Assembly (NCBI GenBank): GCA_903911355.1 | Contig: CAIWDD010000071.1 | Location: 1-56,524, forward strand | DNA from: an uncultured Nodularia sp. | GTDB taxonomy: Bacteria; Cyanobacteriota; Cyanobacteriia; Cyanobacteriales; Nostocaceae | Direction of reading: 5' to 3' | DNA: 56,524 nt | Part shown: in pieces, positions 36,390-45,511 of the stretch | How positions within the stretch are numbered: position 1 is the first letter of the stretch | How the letters are laid out: each line of letters begins with the position of its first letter | Made by a program: the position numbers and the translations under genes | Notes under the pieces: generated by a model | What the model saw: only the letters and a program-made list of their open reading frames with translations | Told to the model about the DNA's origin: nothing | The model's database searches: none

Positions 36390-38090
36390 CTAATCGCTAA
36401 ATGGCGGTAATTCTTTAACAATTGTAAAGCGAATGTGATTAATGGCCAAGTCGCCCAGGGGAATGTCTTCTTTGGTCAGCCGAACACCTTGACTACTCAA
36501 GGTTTCAAAGGGTATACCTTTGCCAATTTCAATGTGATACCAGGATAAACCCATAAAAAAGCGTGTCGGGTAGGGGCCATTGTTCCCTAAATCATCCGGA
36601 TTAGATTCCATTGGTAACCAACCACAACCGGGGATGTAGAATTCTAACCAAACATGGTTAAAGTCCGGTTGTAAAGGAACTCCTTGGTGTTCGCTGTGGG
36701 GCGGACATTTATATCTACCGACTGTCCGACAGGGGATACCATTCAAACGGCACAAAGCCAGTAAAACACCTACATACTCGCCACAGGAACCAACACCCCG
36801 TTCTAAGACTAAATCAGGGGTGTCAATATAAGGTTTAATGCCGTAGGACAACTGATCGTATACGTAGTTACGGATATTATACATTTTCCGCAGAAGATTA
36901 GTTTCCGAACCAATAGCTTCACGGGCAGCACGTCTGACAATGGGTGTATCCATTGCCAAATCATCATCATCCACTAAGTAGCTTTTTTCATATTCTGGTG
37001 ATCCTATGCCTAAGTCCACGCTATCGCTATGGGGAATATCTTCTACATCGCTGGGGGTGATGCGATATTTAATACTTCGTACTTCCAACAATGCTTTCCA
37101 ACCGAATATATGCCTTTCCCCTGGTGTCAGGGCATCAAATTTAAATACTGCTACACGTTGCCCATCTATTATTTCCTCCGTAAAAGGGATACCAATAGGT
37201 TCAACGTATTGCAACTTTTGACGTTCAGTGTTTGAGGGTAGGGCAATACGCCATTCTACATCCGGCAAATATACCTCTTCTAAGGGAGCAATTTCCTCGG
37301 CGTAGGACATTTCAATGAGATAGCCATTGGAAAGAGCGTAGTGTTTATCTGCCTGGTGATGGTAATGTAAGGGGTGAATAAAAGTGCGATCGCGGTATGT
37401 GAGTTCATGACAAGGATCAGCATTAGGGTTATCCCGAATATAAGGTTCTTCTGAGGCATAGGCCACAAAAAGAGTTTCTTTACCTGTCTGTTGATGAGTA
37501 TGAATGGCAATACCCGTGGGAGATTCAAATGGTGTTAACACGCTGAATTGAACTTCTCCAGTGGCTCTGTCCATAGCATAGACTGTTTGCTCCGTGCGAT
37601 CGCAAACCCAAAGGGTATCACGGTTGACTGCCAAATTTTCCACCCCCACACCCGGTGCATAAAACCGAGTAATTTCCTTGCGCGTATTGCGGTCAAAAAT
37701 CAGAATAGATCCGAGTTTTTGGCAACTAACGTAAACTGTTGATTCCCAAACAGCAACGCCATCAGCACCATAAGGTAGGGTGACAAAATGCTCTAGACCC
37801 AAAGACGAGAGTTTGGACAGATAAACACTGTTTTCCCGCGTTACCCACAGGGAGTCTGACCATACTGCTAGTCCTGCAACATCGCGGAATTCCCTGATTT
37901 GGTGGGGATTGCGGATTTTGCTGTTATCAGAGGTGGGGTCAATCTCCAGTAGATGCCCTTTAATAGTATCAATGGCGAGCAGTGTATCTTGGATGAAAGC
38001 AATGCCACAAAGAGTGGCTGCTGTTAAAGGTCGAATTGTTCTGTGACCAAACATTGGGCTGGTAATCAAACTAGGAAGTGCAAAACTCAT
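36390..38090 (-). CDS. beta-propeller plus transglutaminase-like domain protein
   Basis: 566 residues. The N-terminal 200 residues form NHL/YVTN-type propeller repeats ('LLAIDTIKGHLLEIDP', 'VYVSCQKLGSILIFDRNT', 'TVYAMDRATGEVQF'). A transglutaminase-like domain covers about 300-540, with catalytic C436 ('GVGSCGEYVG'), H479 ('FNHVWLEFY') and an acidic residue in 'PMESNPDD' near 498. There is no signal peptide, so it is probably cytoplasmic. Similar proteins in cyanobacteria are annotated as transglutaminase-like; whether it is a protease or a crosslinker is not known. Its stop codon (TAG) lies in a heptamer repeat (ATTGGTG units), which may have altered the last residues. Confidence 0.85.
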   Translation of the reverse strand: MSFALPSLITSPMFGHRTIRPLTAATLCGIAFIQDTLLAIDTIKGHLLEIDPTSDNSKIRNPHQIREFRDVAGLAVWSDSLWVTRENSVYLSKLSSLGLEHFVTLPYGADGVAVWESTVYVSCQKLGSILIFDRNTRKEITRFYAPGVGVENLAVNRDTLWVCDRTEQTVYAMDRATGEVQFSVLTPFESPTGIAIHTHQQTGKETLFVAYASEEPYIRDNPNADPCHELTYRDRTFIHPLHYHHQADKHYALSNGYLIEMSYAEEIAPLEEVYLPDVEWRIALPSNTERQKLQYVEPIGIPFTEEIIDGQRVAVFKFDALTPGERHIFGWKALLEVRSIKYRITPSDVEDIPHSDSVDLGIGSPEYEKSYLVDDDDLAMDTPIVRRAAREAIGSETNLLRKMYNIRNYVYDQLSYGIKPYIDTPDLVLERGVGSCGEYVGVLLALCRLNGIPCRTVGRYKCPPHSEHQGVPLQPDFNHVWLEFYIPGCGWLPMESNPDDLGNNGPYPTRFFMGLSWYHIEIGKGIPFETLSSQGVRLTKEDIPLGDLAINHIRFTIVKELPPFSD

Positions 38091-38634
38091 ATTAAGCCAA
38101 AATTAAATTAACCGTTTAGCACACCCAGAATTAATTTTGGCATATTTTTAATCACCAAAATTCTGGCTTTTAGAGAGAATTCACTGCAATTAAATGTAAT
38201 TAATAATACATTTTATGTATAAATACATAGCTGAGGATTCCAAATAAACTAGTAACCTGTGTTTGAGTTTCAGATCCCGGACTTCTTTGATAAACTCCAG
38301 ACTCTTGATCATCTACACCAGAAATCCGGGATATGCACCGAATTACATCTATAGCAACAGACAGGACGGTTAGAACAGGACAAAATTACCAAACCATGTC
38401 CTTATACATCTGTTTAATCGTTTAGCGCTAGAGCAGGGGACTAGGTACGTATCCCCTGGTAGGTCTTTAACTCTTACCTATAACATAGTACCTTTTGGGT
38501 ACTGAGTCTGGTCAGATTAGGGATCTTTCAAGCCCCGCACTAAAGGGCTGGGGTTTCTGAACTTTAGTTGATGCTAGAAAGGTCATCTTTAAATTATGAT
38601 CTAACTTTGTAACCATTTCGGTGTGACATACACA
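38091..38634. other. 544-base divergent intergenic region with repeat B and IS605-like end
   Basis: Holds promoters of the transglutaminase gene and the P-type ATPase gene. Repeat B is at 38267-38330. Hairpin AGTACC/GGTACT lies at 38487-38503. An IS200/IS605-like end (AGCCCCGCACTAAAGGGCTGGGG) lies at 38530-38553. No coding frame. Confidence 0.6.
38267..38330. repeat. dispersed repeat B (intergenic copy)
   Basis: A 58-64-base element bounded by ATCCCGGA and TCCGGGAT inverted ends. The internal segment ATAAACTCCAGACTCTTGA is nearly identical to the coding copy at 44406-44468. This has the look of a very small MITE. Confidence 0.85.
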
Positions 38635-41511
38635 ATGACTGGTAAATCTGAGTCTCAAGGTCTTGGTGTTTGGCATAGTTTGGAAATTGATCAAGCCATC
38701 AACCTGCTTAATACTAACGCAGACAGTGGCTTAAAAGCCGAGGAAGTGCCACAACGTCAGCAAAAATACGGTGAGAACGAACTAAAAGAAAATAATGGTC
38801 GCAGTTCCTGGGAGATACTGCTAGATCAGTTCAAAAATATTATGTTATTGATGCTGATTGCCGTAGCCGTAATTTCCGCATTTTTAGACTTTATGGCTTG
38901 GCAAGTCGGAGAAATTGCTCCTGGTGAAGTGCCATTCAAAGATCCCATCGCGATTATGGCAATTGTAGTTCTCAATGGCATACTTGGCTATGTGCAAGAA
39001 ACCCGCGCAGAAAAAGCCCTAGCCGCCTTGAAAAAACTCACCTCTCCGAACGTGCGAGTTATCCGTAGTGGCAAATACATAGAGATATCCGCCAAGCAAT
39101 TAGTCCCAGGGGATGTGATGCTGTTAGAAGCCGGAATGCAGATAGCCGCTGATGGACGCTTAATCGAACAGTCTAATTTACAAGTGCGGGAATCAGCGCT
39201 TACAGGTGAAGCAGAGGCGGTGAGTAAGCAAGCTAATTTAGTATTACCGGAAGAAACATCATTAGGCGATCGCATCAACTTAGTCTTTCAAGGAACTGAA
39301 GTCGTCCAAGGACGGGGCAAAGTCCTGGTAACTAACACAGGGATGGAAACCGAACTTGGTAAAATTGCCGCCATGTTGCAGTCCGTCGATAATGAACCGA
39401 CACCTCTACAGCAACGCATGACCCAGCTAGGTAACGTCCTAGTTACAAGTTCCCTCGTTCTCGTCGGCATAGTAGTACTAGGCGGTATTATTCAAGCCAG
39501 AGGATTGGCAAACATTCGAGAACTCTTAGAAATTTCCTTGAGTATGGCAGTCGCCGTAGTTCCAGAAGGTTTACCCGCCGTCATCACCGTCACCTTAGCC
39601 CTGGGAACACAGCGTATGGTACGCCATCATGCCTTGATTCGCAAGCTACCAGCCGTAGAAACATTGGGTTCTGTAACTACAATATGTTCCGATAAAACTG
39701 GCACATTGACCCAAAATAAAATGGTAGTCCAGTCAATTTATGCCAATGAAAATATATTTCGGGTCACAGGAGAAGGCTATACACCCATAGGGGAATTTCA
39801 GTTAGATAATCAAACTATTCTTGTCGAAGATTATCCCGAAATTTCCGCTCTAATGGTCGCTTGTGCTATTTGTAATGATGCTGTGCTGCAAAAAGAAAAA
39901 GGTGAATGGGCAATTTTAGGAGACCCCACCGAAGGAGCATTAGTAACAGTAGCCGGAAAAGCTGGTATTGAGAAAGACCAGTGGTACAGCAAATTACCCC
40001 GCGTCAGTGAGTTTCCTTTTGACTCAGAACGCAAGCGTATGAGTGTAATTTGTCAGGTTGAAGTAGAGACATCCCCCCCTGTAGACACCTCCTGGCAGAA
40101 CGTCTCTACTATTGACGGGGTAATGACCAACTTAATAGGGTCTCAACCTTACTTAATGTTTACCAAAGGTTCACCGGAGTTAACCTTAGCACGTTGTACC
40201 CAGATTATTTTGGGTAACAATTGTCTGCCATTGACAGATAATCAACGCGCTGAAATATTGGCAGAAAATGACCGGATGGCAAGCCAAGGTTTACGAGTCC
40301 TAGGTTTCGCTTACAAACCCCTGCTAGAAGTCCCAGAAGGGGAAGGGGAAAAATGTGAGGTAAACTTGGTTTGGTTAGGCTTAGTCGGGATGCTAGATGC
40401 CCCACGTCCAGAAGTTAGAGCAGCAGTGCAAGAGTGTCGCCATGCTGGAATTCGTCCCATGATGATTACAGGCGACCACCAACTCACAGCACGGGCGATC
40501 GCTATTGATTTGGGAATAGCTCAAATAGGTGATACAGTGCTGACAGGTCAACAATTGCAACACATGACCGACCAGGAGTTAGAGCAAAAAGTTGACATAG
40601 TAAACATCTACGCCAGAGTCGCCCCAGAACACAAACTGCGAATAGTGCAAGCTCTTCAACGTCGGGGTAAATTTGTCGCCATGACGGGCGATGGTGTCAA
40701 CGATGCCCCAGCCCTCAAACAAGCTGATATTGGCATAGCCATGGGCATTACTGGTACTGATGTCAGTAAAGAAGCCAGTGACATGGTACTACTGGATGAC
40801 AACTTTACCACCATTGTTGCAGCCACCAAAGAAGGAAGAGTAGTTTACACCAATATCCGCCGTTTTATTAAGTATATTCTTGGTAGTAACGTGGGGGAAG
40901 TTCTCACCATTGCCTCAGCCCCACTGCTAGGACTAGGAGGCGTTCCCCTGACACCATTACAAATTCTCTGGATGAATTTGGTTACAGACGGTTTACCAGC
41001 ATTAGCCTTAGCTGTAGAACCCGCAGAAGCAGATGTGATGAAACGTCCGCCTTTTAGTCCCCGGGAAAGTATTTTTGCTAGGGGGTTAGGTTCTTATATC
41101 ATTCGGACGGGAATTATTTTTGCTGTGATTACCATTATTTTGATGCTGTGGGCATACAATCACTGCCAAACACCTGTTCAGGGGCTTGACCCAGAACGAT
41201 GGCAGACAATGGTATTTACTTCCTTGTGCATAGCACAGATGGGTCATGCGATCGCCATTCGTTCTCATAACAAATTAACCATAGAGATGAACCCCTTCTC
41301 TAATATGTTTGTCGTGGGGGCTGTAGTTTTGACAACCATATTACAGCTGATACTCATTTACTTCCCACCCCTGCGAGCCTTCTTTGGCACTCATTGGCTA
41401 CCTCCCACAGAGTTGGCTATTTGTTTCGGTTTCAGTGCTTTGATGTTTGTCTGGATTGAACTCGAAAAGCTTTTCTTGCGCGTGAAGGGTAGAAGCAGTT
41501 TTGACCGGTGA
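38635..41511 (+). CDS. P-type Ca2+/cation-transporting ATPase (type IIA/PacL-like)
   Basis: 958 residues from ATG 38635; an in-frame GTG start at 38623 is possible. It has the phosphorylated Asp motif '[13 protein letters not shown]' near residue 353, A-domain 'TGEAEAVSK', 'TKGSPE' nucleotide pocket, 'MITGDH', '[12 protein letters not shown]' and the C-terminal '[28 protein letters not shown]' (read as [17 protein letters not shown]). Helix M4 '[14 protein letters not shown]' and M6 '[10 protein letters not shown]' carry the ion-binding residues and fit Ca2+ or Ca2+/Mn2+ pumps. The nucleotide domain carries an in-frame insertion of repeat C (40063-40109, residues about 477-492, '[16 protein letters not shown]'). 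The frame is preserved, but this loop is probably not in relatives. Confidence 0.93.
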   Translation: MTGKSESQGLGVWHSLEIDQAINLLNTNADSGLKAEEVPQRQQKYGENELKENNGRSSWEILLDQFKNIMLLMLIAVAVISAFLDFMAWQVGEIAPGEVPFKDPIAIMAIVVLNGILGYVQETRAEKALAALKKLTSPNVRVIRSGKYIEISAKQLVPGDVMLLEAGMQIAADGRLIEQSNLQVRESALTGEAEAVSKQANLVLPEETSLGDRINLVFQGTEVVQGRGKVLVTNTGMETELGKIAAMLQSVDNEPTPLQQRMTQLGNVLVTSSLVLVGIVVLGGIIQARGLANIRELLEISLSMAVAVVPEGLPAVITVTLALGTQRMVRHHALIRKLPAVETLGSVTTICSDKTGTLTQNKMVVQSIYANENIFRVTGEGYTPIGEFQLDNQTILVEDYPEISALMVACAICNDAVLQKEKGEWAILGDPTEGALVTVAGKAGIEKDQWYSKLPRVSEFPFDSERKRMSVICQVEVETSPPVDTSWQNVSTIDGVMTNLIGSQPYLMFTKGSPELTLARCTQIILGNNCLPLTDNQRAEILAENDRMASQGLRVLGFAYKPLLEVPEGEGEKCEVNLVWLGLVGMLDAPRPEVRAAVQECRHAGIRPMMITGDHQLTARAIAIDLGIAQIGDTVLTGQQLQHMTDQELEQKVDIVNIYARVAPEHKLRIVQALQRRGKFVAMTGDGVNDAPALKQADIGIAMGITGTDVSKEASDMVLLDDNFTTIVAATKEGRVVYTNIRRFIKYILGSNVGEVLTIASAPLLGLGGVPLTPLQILWMNLVTDGLPALALAVEPAEADVMKRPPFSPRESIFARGLGSYIIRTGIIFAVITIILMLWAYNHCQTPVQGLDPERWQTMVFTSLCIAQMGHAIAIRSHNKLTIEMNPFSNMFVVGAVVLTTILQLILIYFPPLRAFFGTHWLPPTELAICFGFSALMFVWIELEKLFLRVKGRSSFDR
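40063..40109. repeat. dispersed repeat C in the P-type ATPase gene
   Basis: An element flanked by TAGAGAC and GTCTCTA inverted ends, with an internal variant. It is related to the copy in recF at 42094-42120. The insertion keeps the reading frame. Confidence 0.75.
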
Positions 41512-41559
41512 CCAAATTCATGGTGTCTTTTATCTGGGCTTCTAGCCAAGGGCGTGAAT

Positions 41560-41590
41560 GACCAATCACCAATGACTAATGACCATGATT
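41560..41590. repeat. heptamer repeat upstream of recF
   Basis: Runs of CCAATCA/CAATGAC-type heptamers ending just before the recF ATG. A related run overlaps the recF stop at 42755-42780. Confidence 0.6.
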
Positions 41591-41591
41591 T

Positions 41592-42764
41592 ATGTACCTC
41601 AAAAACCTACACCTGAGACAATTTCGTAATTACCAAGACCAGAAAGTTGAGTTCACCGCTCCTAAAACAATTTTGGTCGGTAATAATGCTCAGGGAAAAT
41701 CTAACTTGTTAGAAGCGGTGGAATTACTGGCTACATTGCGATCGCATCGTATGGGGCGGGTGACGGATTTCATTCAAGCAGGAAAAGAAATAGCTCAAAT
41801 TAATGCCACCCTAGAGGGAGAAAATAGTACCAGTGATTTGGCCTTGACTCTGCGCAGGAATGGTCGCCGCAGCGTTGCGATTAATGGTGAGTCTGTACGC
41901 CGACAAATGGATTTTTTGGGTGTACTTAATGCTGTGCAGTTTTCTAGCTTGGATTTAGACTTGGTAAGGGGTGGACCTGATGGTCGTCGAAACTGGCTAG
42001 ATACACTGTTAATTCAACTCGAACCGGTCTATGCTGACATTTTGCAGCAATACAACCAAGTATTACGCCAACGCAACGCCTTTCTAAAAACATTAGAGAC
42101 GTCCCGGCGGAACGTCTCTATCAACTCAGCAGCGCCTAGTAGAGATGGGATTAATCCCACCTCTACATTAGCTATATGGGATGCTCAGTTAGTTACCACT
42201 GGAACCAAGGTAATTAGAAGACGCCATCGTGCTATTCAAAGACTAGCTCCCATTGCTGCTGCTTGGCACGCTAGTATTAGTAGTAGTACAGAAATTCTGC
42301 AAATTAATTATGTGCCTAGTGTACCCTTTGACTCCAGCCATCCAGAAGATATCAGTCCAGCCTTTTTAACCAAAATTCAACAACGAACTGCTGCGGAACT
42401 GTACCGAGGTACCACCCTTGTCGGACCTCATCGCGACGAAGTAGAATTAATGATTAATCAAACACCAGCCCGTCTGTACGGTTCCCAGGGGCAACAACGA
42501 ACTTTAGTACTAGCTCTCAAATTAGCAGAATTACAATTGATTTCAGAAGTAGTCCAAGCACCCCCCCTGCTATTACTGGATGATGTTCTGGCTGAATTAG
42601 ACCCATTTCGCCAAGATCAATTACTCAATGCCATTCAAGACCGGTTTCAAACTCTAATTACTACCACTCACCTCAGTTCTTTCGATGCTCAGTGGTTGAA
42701 TTCCTCCCAAATTCTGCTTGTCAAGTCGGGAGCGATTGAAGAACGATATAGCAGTAATGACTAA
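41592..42764 (+). CDS. recF: DNA replication and repair protein RecF
   Basis: 390 residues. SMC-like ATPase that loads RecA at single-strand gaps. Walker A is 'GNNAQGKSN' (30-38); the signature and Walker B are in 'YGSQGQQRTLVLALKLAEL' and 'LLLLDDVLAELD'. Between 'NAFLKTLE' and 'LAIWDAQLV' lies an extra segment of about 25-30 residues (about 168-192) encoded by repeat C and a second hairpin, both in frame. Compared with the family this loop is longer than usual, though the rest is intact. The stop codon (TAA) lies in a heptamer repeat. The start ATG 41592 fits the family N-terminus (MYLKNLHLRQFRNY). Confidence 0.95.
   Translation: MYLKNLHLRQFRNYQDQKVEFTAPKTILVGNNAQGKSNLLEAVELLATLRSHRMGRVTDFIQAGKEIAQINATLEGENSTSDLALTLRRNGRRSVAINGESVRRQMDFLGVLNAVQFSSLDLDLVRGGPDGRRNWLDTLLIQLEPVYADILQQYNQVLRQRNAFLKTLETSRRNVSINSAAPSRDGINPTSTLAIWDAQLVTTGTKVIRRRHRAIQRLAPIAAAWHASISSSTEILQINYVPSVPFDSSHPEDISPAFLTKIQQRTAAELYRGTTLVGPHRDEVELMINQTPARLYGSQGQQRTLVLALKLAELQLISEVVQAPPLLLLDDVLAELDPFRQDQLLNAIQDRFQTLITTTHLSSFDAQWLNSSQILLVKSGAIEERYSSND
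42094..42165. repeat. repeat C plus a second hairpin repeat inside recF
   Basis: The first hairpin (42094-42120) is TAGAGACGT...ACGTCTCTA. The second (42140-42165) is TAGAG-TGGGATTAATCCCA-CTCTA in outline, ending CCTCTA. Together with the linker they add about 25 codons in frame to recF. Confidence 0.85.
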
Positions 42765-42780
42765 CGACTAATGAGTAATA
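42755..42780. repeat. heptamer repeat at the recF stop
   Basis: Degenerate AATGACT/AACGACT/AATGAGT units. The recF TAA comes from one of the units, as at cofH. Confidence 0.7.
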
Positions 42781-42789
42781 ATAAATTGA

Positions 42790-45438
42790 GTGGATAAACT
42801 CTACTGGCTGGATCAAATTCAACTGCAAGACCGCCGTCAGGTAGGAGACAAAGCATTCTACCTGAGCAAGATTATGCAGCGTGGCTACCCGGTGATACCT
42901 GGTTTTGCAGTTTCAGCAGAAGTTTTGCGAGAATTTCTGGCAACTCTCAATAGTAAGTCGGCTTTAGTAGCAGATTTACCTTATTCCTCTTTGCACCTAG
43001 ATGTAGCTAATTGGCGACAACTTCAGGTGTTAGCTGGTCGCTTGCGTCGGGAAATTCTCACCGGAACCGTACCACCACAGTGGGTAAACCAAATTTACCA
43101 GCAGTCCAGAGAATGGGATACCAGTTATGTGATTTTGCGTCCCAGCTTGGCTCTATCGGGTATGATGCCAGAGATGGGAAATCCCTCTGGGTTGTTGGAT
43201 GCAGTTTTTTGCCGGTGTGATGAAGAAAAGATAGCTTCGGCATTGAAACGTACCTGGAGCCAGTTATTTCGGGCTAGGAGTCTACTGTATTGGCGGCGAA
43301 TGGGGGTTAACCTGCAAAAAATTAATTTAGCTGTGTTGGTGCAACCAGTAGAAAATGCTATTGCTAGTGGTCTTCTGTATGCCCATTCTACTACCACGCC
43401 ACTGAAGGGATCAGAGTGGACAATAGAAGCGACTAAGGGATTAGGAATAGCAATTTCTCAAGGCGATGTACTACCGGATGTCTACTATGTCCAACTGGAA
43501 ACAGGGCTGGTACTAGAGAGACATCTAGGCCATAAAATAGTAGCTTATGGCTTCCCCCATGAGCTATGGCTACGCCACGCTAGCTATCAGCCAAGTGGTT
43601 TTGATGATACTAGTACTCTGGATTCATCCCAGTTAGTCCTCACGGCAGATCATAGTGATCTAGTGACTTATATACTTAGTCAGCAGGAACAAAAGCAATT
43701 CGCTTTATCAGAAGAACATCTGCAACAAGTGATGACTCTGGGACATCAACTTGTGAGTGAAATAGGAAACAACTTTAGCATTAAATGGACTATCTCAGCA
43801 GACACAGCAAAGCCTAATCTCTACTTGACTCAAGTTAGTTACCCTACTAAGTCTACAGTTCCTACAGTTCCATGGCTAACCCCACGCGATCGCTATCAGA
43901 TAGGAATGGCTACGCCACGCAAGCTCATAAAACCCACCGCCCCGCAATCCCTATCCCAAAGAATCCTTACCTCTTTGAAAGCCGACCAACCCACGCCGGC
44001 TATGATTACAGGTATCCCAGCATCAGGGGGACGTGTGAAAGCAACTGCTGTTGTAATTACCGATGCTGACAATAAACCAAGACACATAGATAAAGGAGTA
44101 ATTTTAGTAGTACCAACGATTACGCCTGATTGGTTGCCTTTATTACAAAATATTTCCGGTCTGATCACGGAGAAAGGCGGATTAACTAGTCATGGGGCAA
44201 TTCTGGCGCGAGAACTGCGTATCCCCGCCGTGGTTAATGCGGTGGATGCCACAGTTTTGATTCAACACGGTGAGGGGCTGCTTGTGGATGGTGATCAGGG
44301 CGAAATTTATCCCCATGGCTACGCCACGCAAGGTATCAGAGGTGATAAAACACCAGCACAAAAGAGTCAAGAACTAAATCCCGCCACTATCCCGCCATCT
44401 CCCCAGTTTCAGATCCCGGAGTTGTTTCATAAACTCCAGACTCTTGAGCATATACAGAAAAGTCCGGGTTCTCCCCATCCTCCTAGTGTTCCTGATTGTC
44501 CAATGATTTCTACCCAGTTGTTAGTTAACTTGAGTCAGCCGATATTAATTCAGTCTGCCCAAAGTTTACCGGTGGATGGGGTGGGATTGTTACGTTCAGA
44601 ATTAATGTTACTCAATATACTAGAAGGTGAACATCCTCAAAGTTGGCTGGTTAGTGGTCGTGAAGCAGAATTACTGGAAAAATGGACAGAGCAGATTATC
44701 CGCTTTGCTGCTGCTTTTGCGCCGCGACCAGTTTTTTATCGTTCTTTGGACTGGCCATATACTACAGGTAACCCACCTGATCTGCAGTCCCCCAGCAATA
44801 GCGACAGCGTAGGGTTAGCCATAGGGGCTCCCCCCAGTACCACTGGACATCGCGGTACATTTAGTTATTTATGCTATCCCGCAGTGTTTGAGTTGGAACT
44901 CACAGCTTTGGCAACTGTGCAAAAAGCTGGATACACTAATATTAATCTATTGTTGCCTTTTGTTCGCAGTGTCGCGGAGTTTTCCTTTTGTCGGGAGAAG
45001 GTTCAAAAAGCAGGTTTAACCCAAGTACCCCAGTTTCAACTGTGGATAATGGCAGAAGTTCCCAGTGTGCTGTTTTTGCTGCCAGAATACGTTAAGGCAG
45101 GTGTAGCTGGTATTTCCATTGGTACAAATGACCTCACTCAATTACTCTTAGGAGTAGATCGAGAACAAGGAGATATGAATAGAGTATTAAATGAACTTCA
45201 TCCGGCGGTCATGGGGGCGATCGCTCAATTGATCCAAATGGCACAAACTGCGGGGATACCCTGTTCCATCTGCGGTCAAGCACCCGCGATTTATCCAGAA
45301 ATTATCGACCAGTTAATACAATGGGGTATTACTTCTATTTCTGTAGAACCAGAAGCAGTAGACAGGACATATAGAGCGATCGCACGTGCTGAACAACGCC
45401 TAATTTTAGCCGCAGCGAGAAACCAACTTCAAGATTAG
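42790..45438 (+). CDS. PEP synthase-like (pyruvate, water dikinase family) enzyme
   Basis: 882 residues from a GTG start at 42790. The N-terminal ATP-grasp (PPDK_N) domain covers about 15-350 ('GDKAFYLSKIMQRGYPVIPGF'). The swivelling phosphohistidine domain is near residue 469 in 'GGLTSHGAILARELRIPAVV'. The C-terminal PEP-binding barrel has 'GVGLLRSELMLL', 'ISIGTNDLTQLLLGVDRE' and the catalytic Cys near 826 in 'CSICGQAP'. It probably interconverts pyruvate and PEP with ATP, though family members can act on other substrates. Unusually, at least five small repeats (families A and B) are inserted in frame, at about residues 259-267, 361-378, 509-517, 539-560 and 669-678. They fall mostly in linkers. 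Confidence 0.88.
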   Translation: MDKLYWLDQIQLQDRRQVGDKAFYLSKIMQRGYPVIPGFAVSAEVLREFLATLNSKSALVADLPYSSLHLDVANWRQLQVLAGRLRREILTGTVPPQWVNQIYQQSREWDTSYVILRPSLALSGMMPEMGNPSGLLDAVFCRCDEEKIASALKRTWSQLFRARSLLYWRRMGVNLQKINLAVLVQPVENAIASGLLYAHSTTTPLKGSEWTIEATKGLGIAISQGDVLPDVYYVQLETGLVLERHLGHKIVAYGFPHELWLRHASYQPSGFDDTSTLDSSQLVLTADHSDLVTYILSQQEQKQFALSEEHLQQVMTLGHQLVSEIGNNFSIKWTISADTAKPNLYLTQVSYPTKSTVPTVPWLTPRDRYQIGMATPRKLIKPTAPQSLSQRILTSLKADQPTPAMITGIPASGGRVKATAVVITDADNKPRHIDKGVILVVPTITPDWLPLLQNISGLITEKGGLTSHGAILARELRIPAVVNAVDATVLIQHGEGLLVDGDQGEIYPHGYATQGIRGDKTPAQKSQELNPATIPPSPQFQIPELFHKLQTLEHIQKSPGSPHPPSVPDCPMISTQLLVNLSQPILIQSAQSLPVDGVGLLRSELMLLNILEGEHPQSWLVSGREAELLEKWTEQIIRFAAAFAPRPVFYRSLDWPYTTGNPPDLQSPSNSDSVGLAIGAPPSTTGHRGTFSYLCYPAVFELELTALATVQKAGYTNINLLLPFVRSVAEFSFCREKVQKAGLTQVPQFQLWIMAEVPSVLFLLPEYVKAGVAGISIGTNDLTQLLLGVDREQGDMNRVLNELHPAVMGAIAQLIQMAQTAGIPCSICGQAPAIYPEIIDQLIQWGITSISVEPEAVDRTYRAIARAEQRLILAAARNQLQD
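43564..43590. repeat. repeat A copy in the PEP synthase-like gene (1)
   Basis: CTATGGCTACGCCACGC followed by TAGCTATCAG; encodes part of 'HELWLRHASYQ'. Confidence 0.7.
43872..43923. repeat. repeat A tandem pair in the PEP synthase-like gene (2 and 3)
   Basis: Two copies side by side: ATGGCTAACCCCACGCGATC at 43872 and ATGGCTACGCCACGCAAG at 43906, joined by GCTATCAGATAGGA. Confidence 0.75.
44315..44339. repeat. repeat A copy in the PEP synthase-like gene (4)
   Basis: ATGGCTACGCCACGCAAGGT then ATCAG, encoding 'HGYATQGIRG'. Confidence 0.7.
44406..44468. repeat. dispersed repeat B (coding copy)
   Basis: Near-identical to 38267-38330 over about 60 bases, with ATCCCGGA and TCCGGG ends. Translated in frame as 'QFQIPELFHKLQTLEHIQKS'. 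Confidence 0.88.
44796..44822. repeat. repeat A, inverted copy in the PEP synthase-like gene
   Basis: Reverse orientation: the complement reads TATGGCTAACCCTACGC then TGTCGCTATTGC. Confidence 0.65.
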
Positions 45439-45511
45439 TAACCTGTTCAAGTCTCTAATTAAGTCCATAAAAAACTATCATAGATTATGTGGTTAGTTTT
45501 ATCGTGTACAA

